Origin: a virus
IMG/VR virus record: IMGVR_UViG_3300033153_003092
Coordinates: 1 to 26,142 of that record
Strand: one strand, 5' to 3'
DNA length: 26,142 nucleotides
Position 1 is the first letter of the stretch. Each line of letters begins with the position of its first letter. The notes under the pieces were generated by a model, which was not told the origin of the DNA, did not search any database, and saw only the letters and a list, made by a program, of their open reading frames with translations. The translations under genes were made by a program, and so were the position numbers. Shown piece after piece: positions 11,916-20,277 of this stretch.

Positions 11916-12556
11916 TATATCACCTCTACGAAGTTAATTAATATTGCCACATTAGCTGGTATAACGTTGCGCAATAAACATTCCAATAAAAAAGTATTAG
12001 GCCCACCTGAAAATTCAAATTCAAACCCATATTCAAACTCTGATCCAAATACGTTTGATTCTGTTTCAACGTCTGCCTTGATTATAAATTTATCATTTAT
12101 ATCGCCTAAAAAGTCCACTTCAAAATCATACTCAAATGAAGTCAAGGCTGTTCCATTGCTTAGTGTTATTGTATCATCTGGGAAAAAAGAATCTATATAA
12201 TCTTGCAATTCAGCAAGTGTTACAATCGGTGTTTTTCTTAATCTCTGAATAACTCGTTGTTGACGCTCTGAAATTGTTGTGAATTGAAAAATACATTCGT
12301 CCGGTATTCCCACAGACTTTTCCCATTCATCCAAGAATCCAACGGTGTTATTAATGTCAAATTCCTGAACGAGTTCAAAAATCTTTTCTTGGACTGATTG
12401 AAAGTTGGAAGACAACCCACGAACCAAACCGTTAAGGTTTGACCCTTGAAAATGTTTCTTATCCCATGCCCGGCCTTGTGGCATGTGGTCGGCCAGTATG
12501 CGCCCGGCGTCTTCTTCTGTGGCCGGTGGCCTGAATATATCTATTGTCGTTGTCAT
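11915..12556 (-). CDS. Mu gp48-like baseplate protein (YmfQ/DUF2313)
   Basis: A 213-residue protein. N-terminal DHMPQGRAWDKKH, LNGLVRGLSSNFQSVQEKIFELVQEFDIN and FLDEWEKSVGIPDEC match the YmfQ/DUF2313 (Mu gp48) pattern 'LP.G.AW ... L..E.DP ... L..WE...GLPD.C'. The family lies at the baseplate and connects to the tail fibre. The C-terminal half has acidic, Phe/Tyr-rich strands (FEYDFEVDF, FEYGFEFEF). It overlaps both neighbours by one base (TAATG), between baseplate J and the tail fibre, exactly as in Mu-like tails. Confidence 0.85.
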   Translation of the reverse strand: MTTTIDIFRPPATEEDAGRILADHMPQGRAWDKKHFQGSNLNGLVRGLSSNFQSVQEKIFELVQEFDINNTVGFLDEWEKSVGIPDECIFQFTTISERQQRVIQRLRKTPIVTLAELQDYIDSFFPDDTITLSNGTALTSFEYDFEVDFLGDINDKFIIKADVETESNVFGSEFEYGFEFEFSGGPNTFLLECLLRNVIPANVAILINFVEVI

Positions 12557-13890
12557 TATGCGAAGCTCACAGTACCGGCAAAGCCGATTTCACCAAAATC
12601 AATTGATATTGCTCCTGATGGACTTGTCAAACTAAATGACGTTAACGCTGTACCTGTTTCGGTATCTATTGTATTTGAAATAGCGCCTACATATGACGAC
12701 TCTTCAATGTCTTCTGAAAATTGTACAGAATCACGGTAAAAAGCGTTTATCTGATTTTCAATAGCTGTTCTCATTGTCGGGGTGTCGGGGCTTATTGATG
12801 CAAATAAATAATTAGTTGTAACGGCTACCGGAGCAGCAACAACAACATCCGTTTCATCTGTGTTCGCTGGCATTCTACCATCTTCAATTATTGCCGTTTT
12901 TGTTTCTGCAATTATTGTTGAGCTTGGCAACGGGTTGACGTCATTATCTCGCAAGAAATAAATATAAACTTCGCCTGGTGATGGCCCACCTGATACGATA
13001 GGAAATTCAGGAGCAATGACAAAAACTCTTGTATTGCCTTGGATGCTTAAAGCTGCAAGCCTTATCTGATCGGCTGTAAACACTCCTGAGCGTGAAGACC
13101 TTGCAAGTAATAACCTGACCCTCGCGTCGTCGTCGCTTTCCTGTGAAGCGCCAGCGGTGAATCCTTCCGGGCCTATCGTTATGTCATCATCAACATTGGT
13201 TATTGATGTTTGTATTGTTAACGCACCACCGCCTGATATATTTGTATCTGACCCGGTTGATGTGCATTCAAGTTCTATTGTGGCATAAGCATAATCAAAA
13301 ACTATTGTTCCTGTTGCCGGGGTTGTCGGAGATCCTGCAACAGTAAATGTAAATTGTGTCAAAGAAATGACGGTTATATCTTGTGATCCGTTATATTCTG
13401 CTTGCCCGGCCCCTGATATTACAGGGAGGTTTCCGCTTGATAATCCGTGGCTTGATATTGTTGTTGCCGTGGCAGTCGTACCACTACGCACAATCGAATC
13501 AATATTCACTGTTGTGTCAACTATTGCCCCGACAGACTGAGTTTCGTAAACGAAACCGTTATCACTATCGTACGCTGTGCCGGTCGGAACTGTTGTCCCT
13601 GATGTTCCGGTCAATGACGCAAGTCCCCTTGAACCAACTGCCGGGAGCCTTGTAAGATTTTCATAATTCAGCCAGTTATCCAAAAACTCACCCGTTGCAG
13701 TCTGCGGGAAGAGTTGTTTTACAACATCTTTTATCTGAAGATTATTTGAATGTGCAAGGGCGGCACAAGACTCGACAAAAGCCTTTGAAAACTGATTGTC
13801 TAATGTAGGATCAAGTGAAGGAATAATCCTTCGTAATGCTGCATTTGCTGTATCTACAAGCTCACTATATGTTGGATATTCCAGAGGCAT
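12556..13890 (-). CDS. Baseplate J-like protein (Mu gp47-like)
   Basis: A 444-residue protein. N-terminal segments ALRRIIPSLDPTLDNQF, LFPQTATGEFLDNWLNYENLTR, then SRGLASLTGTSGTTVPTGTAYDSDNGFVYETQ are the baseplate J (gpJ/gp47) signature. The C-terminal part has ARVRLLLARSSRSGVFTADQIRLAALSIQG, PGEVYIYFLRDND and a final EIGFAGTVSFA. Between them, at about residues 130-205, is an inserted domain with HGLSSGNLPVISGAGQAEYNG and FTFTVAGSP. The family forms the wedge-like ring around the spike. The start ATG 13890 lies within the end of the gp46-like gene, with GGAG eight bases upstream. Confidence 0.9.
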   Translation of the reverse strand: MPLEYPTYSELVDTANAALRRIIPSLDPTLDNQFSKAFVESCAALAHSNNLQIKDVVKQLFPQTATGEFLDNWLNYENLTRLPAVGSRGLASLTGTSGTTVPTGTAYDSDNGFVYETQSVGAIVDTTVNIDSIVRSGTTATATTISSHGLSSGNLPVISGAGQAEYNGSQDITVISLTQFTFTVAGSPTTPATGTIVFDYAYATIELECTSTGSDTNISGGGALTIQTSITNVDDDITIGPEGFTAGASQESDDDARVRLLLARSSRSGVFTADQIRLAALSIQGNTRVFVIAPEFPIVSGGPSPGEVYIYFLRDNDVNPLPSSTIIAETKTAIIEDGRMPANTDETDVVVAAPVAVTTNYLFASISPDTPTMRTAIENQINAFYRDSVQFSEDIEESSYVGAISNTIDTETGTALTSFSLTSPSGAISIDFGEIGFAGTVSFA

Positions 13891-14323
13891 TCGTTAGTCT
13901 CCATAATGTATTATAACGCTCTGTATTATTTTCTGTTATTTTAATATCTGTGTTGATAGATATTGCTTTCTGACTTGGCACAACATCAACATTAACATTT
14001 TTTGCATTGTTATTATCAATCAAGTGTTGCAAGCAATCAATAGTGTGTAATTCGGCTTGCTTAAATGTGCTCTTTATCATTCTTGCTTGATCAATCGTCC
14101 ACAAATATGAGCCGGTCTTTTTATCCTGCGCCGCTTTTAATATATCGCCAACCCAACCGCGTCTTAAATGTGCATTAGGCACGATTGAAGCCGGGGCGCG
14201 AGCATCGGTAAACAGGCTTACAACTATTGTTGTTTGAAATCCGTCAACTGACGCAATGACTCCATCCTCTATTGAGATATCATATAAGCCGTTTTTGTCT
14301 GGTACTAATTTAACATCCTGCAT
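13865..14323 (-). CDS. Mu gp46-like baseplate protein
   Basis: A 152-residue protein of the Mu gp46 family (baseplate wedge, equivalent in position to gpW/gp25). Key features are an early DGFQTTIVVSLFTDARAP, then LRRGWVGDIL, GSYLWTIDQARM and a helical TIDCLQHLIDNN. The pattern 'DARA ... R.GWWGD ... GS.LW...R.K' is the family's hallmark. It lies between spike and baseplate J, overlapping both, which matches Mu order gp45-gp46-gp47. Confidence 0.85.
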   Translation of the reverse strand: MQDVKLVPDKNGLYDISIEDGVIASVDGFQTTIVVSLFTDARAPASIVPNAHLRRGWVGDILKAAQDKKTGSYLWTIDQARMIKSTFKQAELHTIDCLQHLIDNNNAKNVNVDVVPSQKAISINTDIKITENNTERYNTLWRLTNASGISNI

Positions 14324-14892
14324 TATGGTGATGTCCCGCCTACGCCTGTTACTGGTGTCCCGCCTATATTATAGCCACCAGCCTGATGCATATGAGCGTT
14401 CAGGCTTGTTATCGTTGATGTTGTCAAATCGTCACATGTTATTTTACCCGTAACTGTTAAATCTCCGTTTATCGTTGTGCTGCCGTTTATCGTTGTTGTT
14501 CCTGTTACCTCAATTGTTCCATCAGGATTAACGCTAATACTTGATTGCTCTCCTGATATCTCAATTGTTCCATCTTCTTTAAGGTATATATAAGATTCTG
14601 TAAGGTAATTATACAGTACGACCTCGCCTTTGGCAAGATTCTTCTTTCTGTTCTTTGGATCGTCGATCATTGCAACGGTATTTGCCGCAATTCCGTTTAT
14701 ATTCAGAGCTATAGCAAGAGAATTATCAGGTGGATTATTGCAAAGGCCATAGGGCGTTATTGCTTGCACCTTTTGGGCCTTCCCAAGTGCTTCAACTATT
14801 GCGCTCCTAAAATTGCCAGTATCGTCTGTTGATATGACGGTTGCGGCTTTTGTATCTACCTTTTGACGTCTTGATGTTCTTTTACTTATCAT
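14323..14892 (-). CDS. Baseplate central spike (Mu gp45 / gpV-like)
   Basis: A 189-residue protein. The N-terminal region forms the OB-type base (QAITPYGLCNNPPDNSLAIAL, then YIYLKEDGTIEISGE). The middle is a repetitive beta-helix (GTIEVTGTTTINGSTTINGDLTVTG, read here as three short repeats). The tip has H167-M-H169 followed by GGYNIGGTPVTGVG, the HxH pair that binds an iron ion in the Mu/P2 spike tip. It pierces the outer membrane during contraction, which suggests a host with an outer membrane, though not conclusively. It overlaps the hub gene (ATGA) and gp46-like gene (TAATG). Confidence 0.9.
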   Translation of the reverse strand: MISKRTSRRQKVDTKAATVISTDDTGNFRSAIVEALGKAQKVQAITPYGLCNNPPDNSLAIALNINGIAANTVAMIDDPKNRKKNLAKGEVVLYNYLTESYIYLKEDGTIEISGEQSSISVNPDGTIEVTGTTTINGSTTINGDLTVTGKITCDDLTTSTITSLNAHMHQAGGYNIGGTPVTGVGGTSP

Positions 14893-16010
14893 CTGCGTGG
14901 CCTCACCTGGTCTGGCGGTGTGTCGCTTTGCAATGGCATACTTGAAACACGTTTATCGCCTGCTGTCTCAAGCGGTTGAACTTTGTAAGCATCTATTGGA
15001 GCGCAAACTATATTTGTTTGTGTCCCTGCTTCGTTGCTTAGTGAATATTCAACAGACCGAATGATAAAAGAGCCTTTTACTGATGCTATTTCGTCCTTGA
15101 CGGTTACTGTTTGGCCGATATCCCACGGCGTACCATCTGCTTGAACATTACCAGCAACAACGCATGAATATGACGTTGATCTTGCCCGGCGAATATTTGC
15201 CTCTTCCTTCGCACGTTCAAGGCATGTCGCATCGTCCATTGACTCTTCTGCGACTATTTCAAGATATCTTCCGGATCTGATTGAGTCGTCTGTCACTATT
15301 CCGGTTCTTTTAGTTCCGGCAGTGCTGTAATCTGCGTTATCATCTGCACCGTAATTATCTTGTGATCTTACATAATATTGGTTGTACCTTGATTGCTGTG
15401 ATTGTCTAACCTTATATGATTTTACATTATTCCTATTGTCGTTGCACCTATGAATTAAATCTGTGGTTGCTACTTCGTTGCCAGGGCGAAATATAATTAA
15501 TTTACCATCACCCGAAGGAATTAAAAAGACCTGCTTTTTTCTTGAAAAGCTTTGCAGGTACTCCATTGCAACGTCACCGCTTTCGGCTGCTTGTGGATCA
15601 TCTATACTAAAAATATTTGTCTGCCCTGAGTCATCCTCAACCTGCATTTGTATACCAAGATCGGATATCAATGTTTCGGCCAATTTCTTTAAGCTTATTT
15701 CAATATCAATAAACTTTGAAGGATCGGGAACAGTGCTATCAATTAAATCGCATGTATTGTCCCGGCCTACCATTATTATAGTATGGCTTTCATTGTCTCC
15801 AGCCTTGTCAATATCTTCAATAAAACCGGACAGCTTTGAAAATCCGTTAATTGATATTGATATCACATCACCGCGATTGATTGGGAATTTGTCAGGAGCA
15901 TTGGAGGAAGTCTCAATCCTAAAAGATCCTGATGCGTTATCAATACTTCGCGACAAAGTGACTGACTCAAATAGCTTGTAAGGCAATCCGTTGATTGATA
16001 TTTCTATCAT
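14889..16010 (-). CDS. Baseplate hub protein (Mu gp44 / gpP-like)
   Basis: A 373-residue protein, with start ATG 16010 overlapping the previous stop as ATGA, RBS GAGGGT. It has the early strand pattern EISINGLPYKLFESVTLSRSI, RGDVISISINGFSKLSGFIEDI, IIMVGRDNTCDLIDS, AETLISDLGI, AMEYLQSFSRKKQVFLIPS and GKLIIFRPG. These are the segments of the gp27/gpD-like contractile tail hub, as in Mu gp44. The hub trimer holds the spike and is the end of the tail tube. The C-terminal part (IGQTVTVKDEIASVKGSFIIRSVEYSL) continues the fold. Order matches Mu: gp43, gp44, gp45. Confidence 0.88.
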   Translation of the reverse strand: MIEISINGLPYKLFESVTLSRSIDNASGSFRIETSSNAPDKFPINRGDVISISINGFSKLSGFIEDIDKAGDNESHTIIMVGRDNTCDLIDSTVPDPSKFIDIEISLKKLAETLISDLGIQMQVEDDSGQTNIFSIDDPQAAESGDVAMEYLQSFSRKKQVFLIPSGDGKLIIFRPGNEVATTDLIHRCNDNRNNVKSYKVRQSQQSRYNQYYVRSQDNYGADDNADYSTAGTKRTGIVTDDSIRSGRYLEIVAEESMDDATCLERAKEEANIRRARSTSYSCVVAGNVQADGTPWDIGQTVTVKDEIASVKGSFIIRSVEYSLSNEAGTQTNIVCAPIDAYKVQPLETAGDKRVSSMPLQSDTPPDQVRPRR

Positions 16011-17338
16011 ATACCCTCGGTTTCAAGTACTGTTAATATACCTTTCATTTCCGTTCCGTTCTGGTCTGGGTTAAGGCTTCTTATCGTTTCTGCCCTATCC
16101 GTCAATAATCCGTCATTTGTGAATTGCTCTGCATATAGATTATAAGCCAAAACAAACCTTGAAATAGGATAACCGTAATCAAGTTCGGCTAAACCGAAAA
16201 CCTCTTGTTCTTTTTGTTCTAAGACCGCAAGCGCGTTACTCCGCAATGTTTCAATCAAAATTTTCATTTGGTTATCGGATTGTAAGGCGTTTTCGTCTTC
16301 AGTTCCGTCAAGCATGATTCTTTTATATGCTGACTCGACCTTGTTTCTTGCTGTTTCAACTTCGTCTGTTGTGTTATAAGTTGCTGCTGCAAGTTGTTCG
16401 TACGAAACAAATAATGCATTAAGTCTAATCATTCTTACAAATGTTCTTCTGTTTTCGTTCCGGTCTATTCTTTCTTTTGTATCTTCCGGCCAGTATGGTG
16501 TATTTGAGCTTGTTTCATCCCCGGCTATCTCTGTTACTGCTGCACCGTCTACATCTGTTATATTGATAAGATCAGCGCCAAATTCAGTAAATGCTAATGC
16601 TGCGTCAATATTACCGCCTGTGCCGAAACCTAAAGATGATATTTGCCATAATCCCGTTTCAGGTTCATCCCCCTGAATCATTCCCTGTGCAAAATCTATA
16701 GGTGTTGATACAAGCTGTGCCGCTTTATTCCCGAGGTTTTTGATCGTCTTTGCGAAGTCATCCAGAAATTCAAGTGTGATAACGCTTTTAAGATCCTCAA
16801 GCATGCTATCAAGGCCGTTTTGCAAATCCTGAATAGCAACCAAGGCATTATTGATCAAAGCGGGGGCCGCAAGTGCCGCAGCAAAAAGAGTTGTTAATAA
16901 TCCCCTTGCACCGTTCCCGGCTATAAAAACAAGCTGTACGTCTGGGATTGTTTCTTCAGGAGCGACCGCTGGATTCCCCACGGCAAATGTTAATTTATAA
17001 GATATTATTCCAACCGACTTCTGGCTTGCATCCTTCGTATATGGCAAAGGGTAAACTGTTTTGCTGCCGAATGTCGGCATAACAAGTTTCCCCGTACCGG
17101 CTGTGTTTAATTCTTTTTCGAGGTCACTGGCTATATTTCGCCACAAATCACCCGACACAAAAGCATCAAGCGTAAACACCGGGACAACTTGACCCAAATC
17201 CTCAACAAACCGCTGATCTGAGTTCGGGTATTCATGTAATACTGATTTTCTACCGGCTTCAGGTTGTGATTCAAGCCTTGCCAGAAATTCAACACCACGG
17301 AATGATGCAGCGTACATTCTTTCGGTTCTGATACCCAT
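16007..17338 (-). CDS. DNA circulation protein / tail gp43-like (gpN)
   Basis: A 443-residue protein. The N-terminus has ASFRGVEFLARLESQPEAGRK, HEYPNSD, RFVEDLGQVVPVFTLDAFVSG and G.GKLVMPTFGSKTVYPLPY, matching the DNA-circularisation protein N-terminal domain (Mu gp43/gpN). Despite its name this family is a tail protein that links the tape measure end to the hub. The helical C-terminal part carries an internal segment with Ala-rich helices (ALAAPALINNALVAIQDLQNG). Starts with TAATG overlap at 17338 and ends overlapping the hub gene. Confidence 0.88.
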   Translation of the reverse strand: MGIRTERMYAASFRGVEFLARLESQPEAGRKSVLHEYPNSDQRFVEDLGQVVPVFTLDAFVSGDLWRNIASDLEKELNTAGTGKLVMPTFGSKTVYPLPYTKDASQKSVGIISYKLTFAVGNPAVAPEETIPDVQLVFIAGNGARGLLTTLFAAALAAPALINNALVAIQDLQNGLDSMLEDLKSVITLEFLDDFAKTIKNLGNKAAQLVSTPIDFAQGMIQGDEPETGLWQISSLGFGTGGNIDAALAFTEFGADLINITDVDGAAVTEIAGDETSSNTPYWPEDTKERIDRNENRRTFVRMIRLNALFVSYEQLAAATYNTTDEVETARNKVESAYKRIMLDGTEDENALQSDNQMKILIETLRSNALAVLEQKEQEVFGLAELDYGYPISRFVLAYNLYAEQFTNDGLLTDRAETIRSLNPDQNGTEMKGILTVLETEGI

Positions 17339-19194
17339 TAGTTAGCAAACTCCATATTTGGGCCGACATTCATATCAGTTGCAGCAGAAATAACTTTTGA
17401 CCCTTTTTCGGCCGCGACCTTTATTAATCCGTTTATGTCAACATTTTGACGGGCTTGGCTCTTTACGTCAATAGAGCTTTTAATGACTTTTTTTGATTCC
17501 ACATCCGCAGAGTCACTGGCGTCAAAAGTTTTTATTGCATTTTGTGCCTTTTCTTCTGTTTTATCACCAAATCCAAAAACAGCAGCAGCCTTTTCAAAGC
17601 CTGACATATAAGAGCTTAGAGCGCCCTTGAAATCAAGGTTAATTATCTTTCCTATGACATCAAAAAGGCTATTAAAAGCGATCAATATAACTTCAACAGG
17701 TTTAAGCATTAAATTTAAAGCAAAACCCATTACCTTAAAATGGAACCCAACTAATTCCAATAGTTTCCCGCCGCCACTAAACTTGCTGAACAACTTTGCA
17801 AACGGCTTTATTAATTCATAAGCCAGCGACCCTATCTTTTTTAATGTAGTTATTACCGGATGCCCTGTTTTATACCAGTATACAAATGCCGCCGTGGCTA
17901 ATGCAACCGCTGCGACGACTGCGACAATAGGCCATGTTATACCGGCAACAGCAGTTAGGAGCGTCCCCATTGCTGATATCATTAATCCAAGTGGGATCAT
18001 TAATACCGGTATTGCCGCACCTAATAATAATACAGCCGTTGCAATCTTCATTAATACCGGATGGTTCATTGACATTTTAACAGACCATTTCGAAAACTTT
18101 GATATTAGGTTTCCGAAAACTATAATAAATGGCGTGAGTGCATCACCCAAACGCCTGAACGAGTTTCTTATTTTTTCGTTTGCTATTTTTAAACGTGTGC
18201 TTGACCGTTCAAGATAGTTTTTCATTTCCCGATCCATTGAGCCGACTGCGGTTGCGTCTGTTGCTGTTTTCATTGCTTTGTTAAACAAGTCTAAACTACT
18301 TGTCATTTTTAAAACCATTCTGCCAGCTTCAGCACCGAACATTTTATTTATTTTCTTAATTCTTTTTTCGACGGGAAGTTTTGCAAGCTTTCCCATTTCA
18401 TCATTGATTGTTTTAACAGGTGCGGCCATTAACTTTGTTGTCATGCCTGGAATTAAAGTTAATTTACGCATCATCATATTCATTCCAGAAGCTGCAAGCT
18501 CAGGAGATGTTTCCAACATATCAGCAGTAGCAGCAAATCCGGCCGCTATGCCCGGTGGGAATTCGAGGGTTTTAAACGTTCCGGCCATTCGTTGTGTTAT
18601 CTGGATTATATTCTTACCGTTCGTTGCCATAGTATTTGCAAGCTCATTTGCAGAATCACCGAACTTGACAATATCATCCATGCCATATCCTAACTTTGCA
18701 CGAATTTGACCGATAGCGTTACCAGCTTCCGACTCAGCGATCTCAAAAGCTATTGCCATTTTCCCAACTGTTTTGACGAATGGTATTAACTCTTTATCCG
18801 TTGCGCCTAACTTTTTCCCCTCAAAAGCAATCTGAGCAAGGCCGACAGCAGGGCGGCCAACTTGTTCACTTAGCTTTTCAAGGTCGAATCTCATATTTGT
18901 TAATGATTTCCCGGCAAGGCTTGAGACTTTCGCAACATCGGCCATTGCATCTTCCATTTTCATGGAATCTTCAACGAGTGCCTTTATTGCCAATGCGGCA
19001 CCGGCCCCGGCAATTGCATTTTGTGCGTTTGCCATTTTAGAACCGGCCGCTTTGAAATTATTACCGAGTCTATTGGCTTGATCAGATGCTTTTTTTGCAG
19101 CAGCACCAACTTTATCAGTGGCACGTTTTATCTTGCCAGCTATCCGGCTATATCCGTCCTTGATAATATAATCATATTGGATGCTGTTGGCCAT
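17338..19194 (-). CDS. Tail tape measure protein
   Basis: A 618-residue protein. The N-terminal helical region (about residues 1-70, rich in K, A and N) leads to the core TP901-type tape-measure part: MEDAMADVAKVSSLAGKSL, LEKLSEQVGRPAVGLAQIAFEG, EAGNAIGQIRAKLG and ELAASGMNMMMRKL. Near residues 380-440 there is a long hydrophobic stretch (LMKIATAVLLLGAAIPVLMI, TWPIVAVVAAVALATAAF), as found in many tape measures where it aids membrane crossing. It sets tail length and moves out with the DNA. It is short for a tape measure, so a tail clearly shorter than that of large myophages is expected. RBS AAGGGG before ATG 19194. Confidence 0.9.
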   Translation of the reverse strand: MANSIQYDYIIKDGYSRIAGKIKRATDKVGAAAKKASDQANRLGNNFKAAGSKMANAQNAIAGAGAALAIKALVEDSMKMEDAMADVAKVSSLAGKSLTNMRFDLEKLSEQVGRPAVGLAQIAFEGKKLGATDKELIPFVKTVGKMAIAFEIAESEAGNAIGQIRAKLGYGMDDIVKFGDSANELANTMATNGKNIIQITQRMAGTFKTLEFPPGIAAGFAATADMLETSPELAASGMNMMMRKLTLIPGMTTKLMAAPVKTINDEMGKLAKLPVEKRIKKINKMFGAEAGRMVLKMTSSLDLFNKAMKTATDATAVGSMDREMKNYLERSSTRLKIANEKIRNSFRRLGDALTPFIIVFGNLISKFSKWSVKMSMNHPVLMKIATAVLLLGAAIPVLMIPLGLMISAMGTLLTAVAGITWPIVAVVAAVALATAAFVYWYKTGHPVITTLKKIGSLAYELIKPFAKLFSKFSGGGKLLELVGFHFKVMGFALNLMLKPVEVILIAFNSLFDVIGKIINLDFKGALSSYMSGFEKAAAVFGFGDKTEEKAQNAIKTFDASDSADVESKKVIKSSIDVKSQARQNVDINGLIKVAAEKGSKVISAATDMNVGPNMEFAN

Positions 19195-19203
19195 TGAAAC
19201 CCC

Positions 19204-19844
19204 TTACTTTTTATTTATGTCTCTGTTTCTTTTTTCAACTATCTTTGCTACTTCGTTATATTCAAACGTGTTCATGTTAAGCGCCGATTCGTATGATATA
19301 GCCCCATCTGAACCAAGTGCAAGCCGTGCGGCGCTTCTAATTATTGCCCCTGCATCACGGAGGGCGTAAGAAAAAAACTAACGTACGTTACGGCCATTCT
19401 TTGAAGATCATCGAGTGAAATCTGATTCGTGTGAGCGTCTTTCATGACATATTGTCCGTCAATCAAAACAATCGGCTTTACTGCTGTTTTTTCGGCCATT
19501 TTAATGAAGGTCTCAACAAAATCAGACAGGTCAACAACGTTGGAAAGTTCAAGGGCAATTCCAAGAACCTCGGCCATTTGCTCAGAATCTTCAAGCATTT
19601 GCGCCGGGGTTTTTTCTTCTACAATTTCACCGATTTCGGGGTTAACATCTTCAGGTTGGTTGTTATCGCCTATTTCTTTTAACGACCGTGTTACCATTTG
19701 CTTTAATTTGTAAGCGTATTTCGAATGCTCCCTTGCAGGCTCACGGAGGACAAGGGTTGAAAAATCTTCTTCACCCTTGCCCTGTACGTGTACCTGTATA
19801 GGTTTTTTTAATATAAAGTCGTATGTTCCATTTTCGTAATCCAT
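19204..19844 (-). CDS. Frameshifted tail assembly chaperone, long form (gp41-gp41'-like)
   Basis: The upstream frame from ATG 19844 runs to 19371, where the T7 run allows a -1 slip. The shifted frame then continues SYALRDAGAIIRSAARLALG, ISYESALNMNTFEYNEVAK and ends at TAA 19206-19204. The product has about 213 residues, 158 of them shared with the short form. In Mu, lambda and relatives such fusions (G-T type) are needed with the short form to fold tail tube and tape measure subunits. Position between tube and tape measure and the exact slippery heptamer support it. The T-part has no separate start. Confidence 0.8.
19341..19844 (-). CDS. Tail assembly chaperone, short form (gp41-like)
   Basis: A 167-residue protein, ATG 19844 after AGAGGTAG. 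It starts with a beta part (MDYENGTYDFILKKPIQVHV, DFSTLVLREPAREHSKYA) followed by helices (QMLEDSEQMAEVLGIALELS, VVDLSDFVETFIKMAEK, ISLDDLQRMAVTYVSFF). This is the usual pattern of Mu gp41-like chaperones. It follows the tube gene. The last 9 residues follow the slippery site and are read only without frameshift. Confidence 0.8.
   Translation of the reverse strand: MDYENGTYDFILKKPIQVHVQGKGEEDFSTLVLREPAREHSKYAYKLKQMVTRSLKEIGDNNQPEDVNPEIGEIVEEKTPAQMLEDSEQMAEVLGIALELSNVVDLSDFVETFIKMAEKTAVKPIVLIDGQYVMKDAHTNQISLDDLQRMAVTYVSFFLTPSVMQGQ
19371..19377 (-). other. Programmed -1 frameshift site, T TTT TTT
   Basis: In the zero frame the codons are AGT TTT TTT CTT, so the seven T (19377-19371 on the minus strand) form the classical X XXY YYZ heptamer. 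After a -1 slip the next codon is TCT and the frame stays open for 55 codons. The other shifted frame (+1 or -2) hits a stop within five codons, so only -1 is productive. Confidence 0.8.
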
Positions 19845-19867
19845 TTCTACCTCTGCTTTTTAAATTA

Positions 19868-20269
19868 CTATAATGTGATTGTATCGCCTTTAAATTCAAG
19901 CTCGACTTCACCATCTGCTGTGACGTTTCGCTCAACGTCGTTGGTAAGTGACATGGCTTTAAAAACTCTAACAACCGGGATGATTCTGCCGCCACCCTCA
20001 GTCATTTTAATAACATTGATACCAATATTATCTTTCCAAAGTCTGATTTTTTTATCAAGATCATCTTTCGGATATACGGAAAACTTAACCGTTGAAAGCT
20101 GAGTCTCTGCATTTTCAGAATGTACGGAAATAGACAATCCTGAGCCAGCACTTGCAGCCCTGACGTTAACCTCACCTTCACCGCCAGTATACGACAAGCT
20201 GTTAGGCACAATTTCAACGAGATCATCATTGATTCTTATTGCCGGGTTTGATAGTAATCTGTTGCTCAT
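19868..20269 (-). CDS. Tail tube protein (Mu gpM-like)
   Basis: A 133-residue protein with ATG 20269 after AGGGGGT. It has beta-rich sequence SNPAIRINDDLVEIVPNSLS, GEVNVRAASAGSG, AETQLSTVKFSVYP, IRLWKDNIGINVIKMTEG and GEVELEFKGDTITL. The length and the strand pattern fit the contractile-tail tube family of Mu gpM. It follows the sheath gene by 8 bases. The tube polymer carries DNA and is driven through the envelope when the sheath contracts. Confidence 0.8.
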   Translation of the reverse strand: MSNRLLSNPAIRINDDLVEIVPNSLSYTGGEGEVNVRAASAGSGLSISVHSENAETQLSTVKFSVYPKDDLDKKIRLWKDNIGINVIKMTEGGGRIIPVVRVFKAMSLTNDVERNVTADGEVELEFKGDTITL

Positions 20270-20277
20270 TTTACCCC

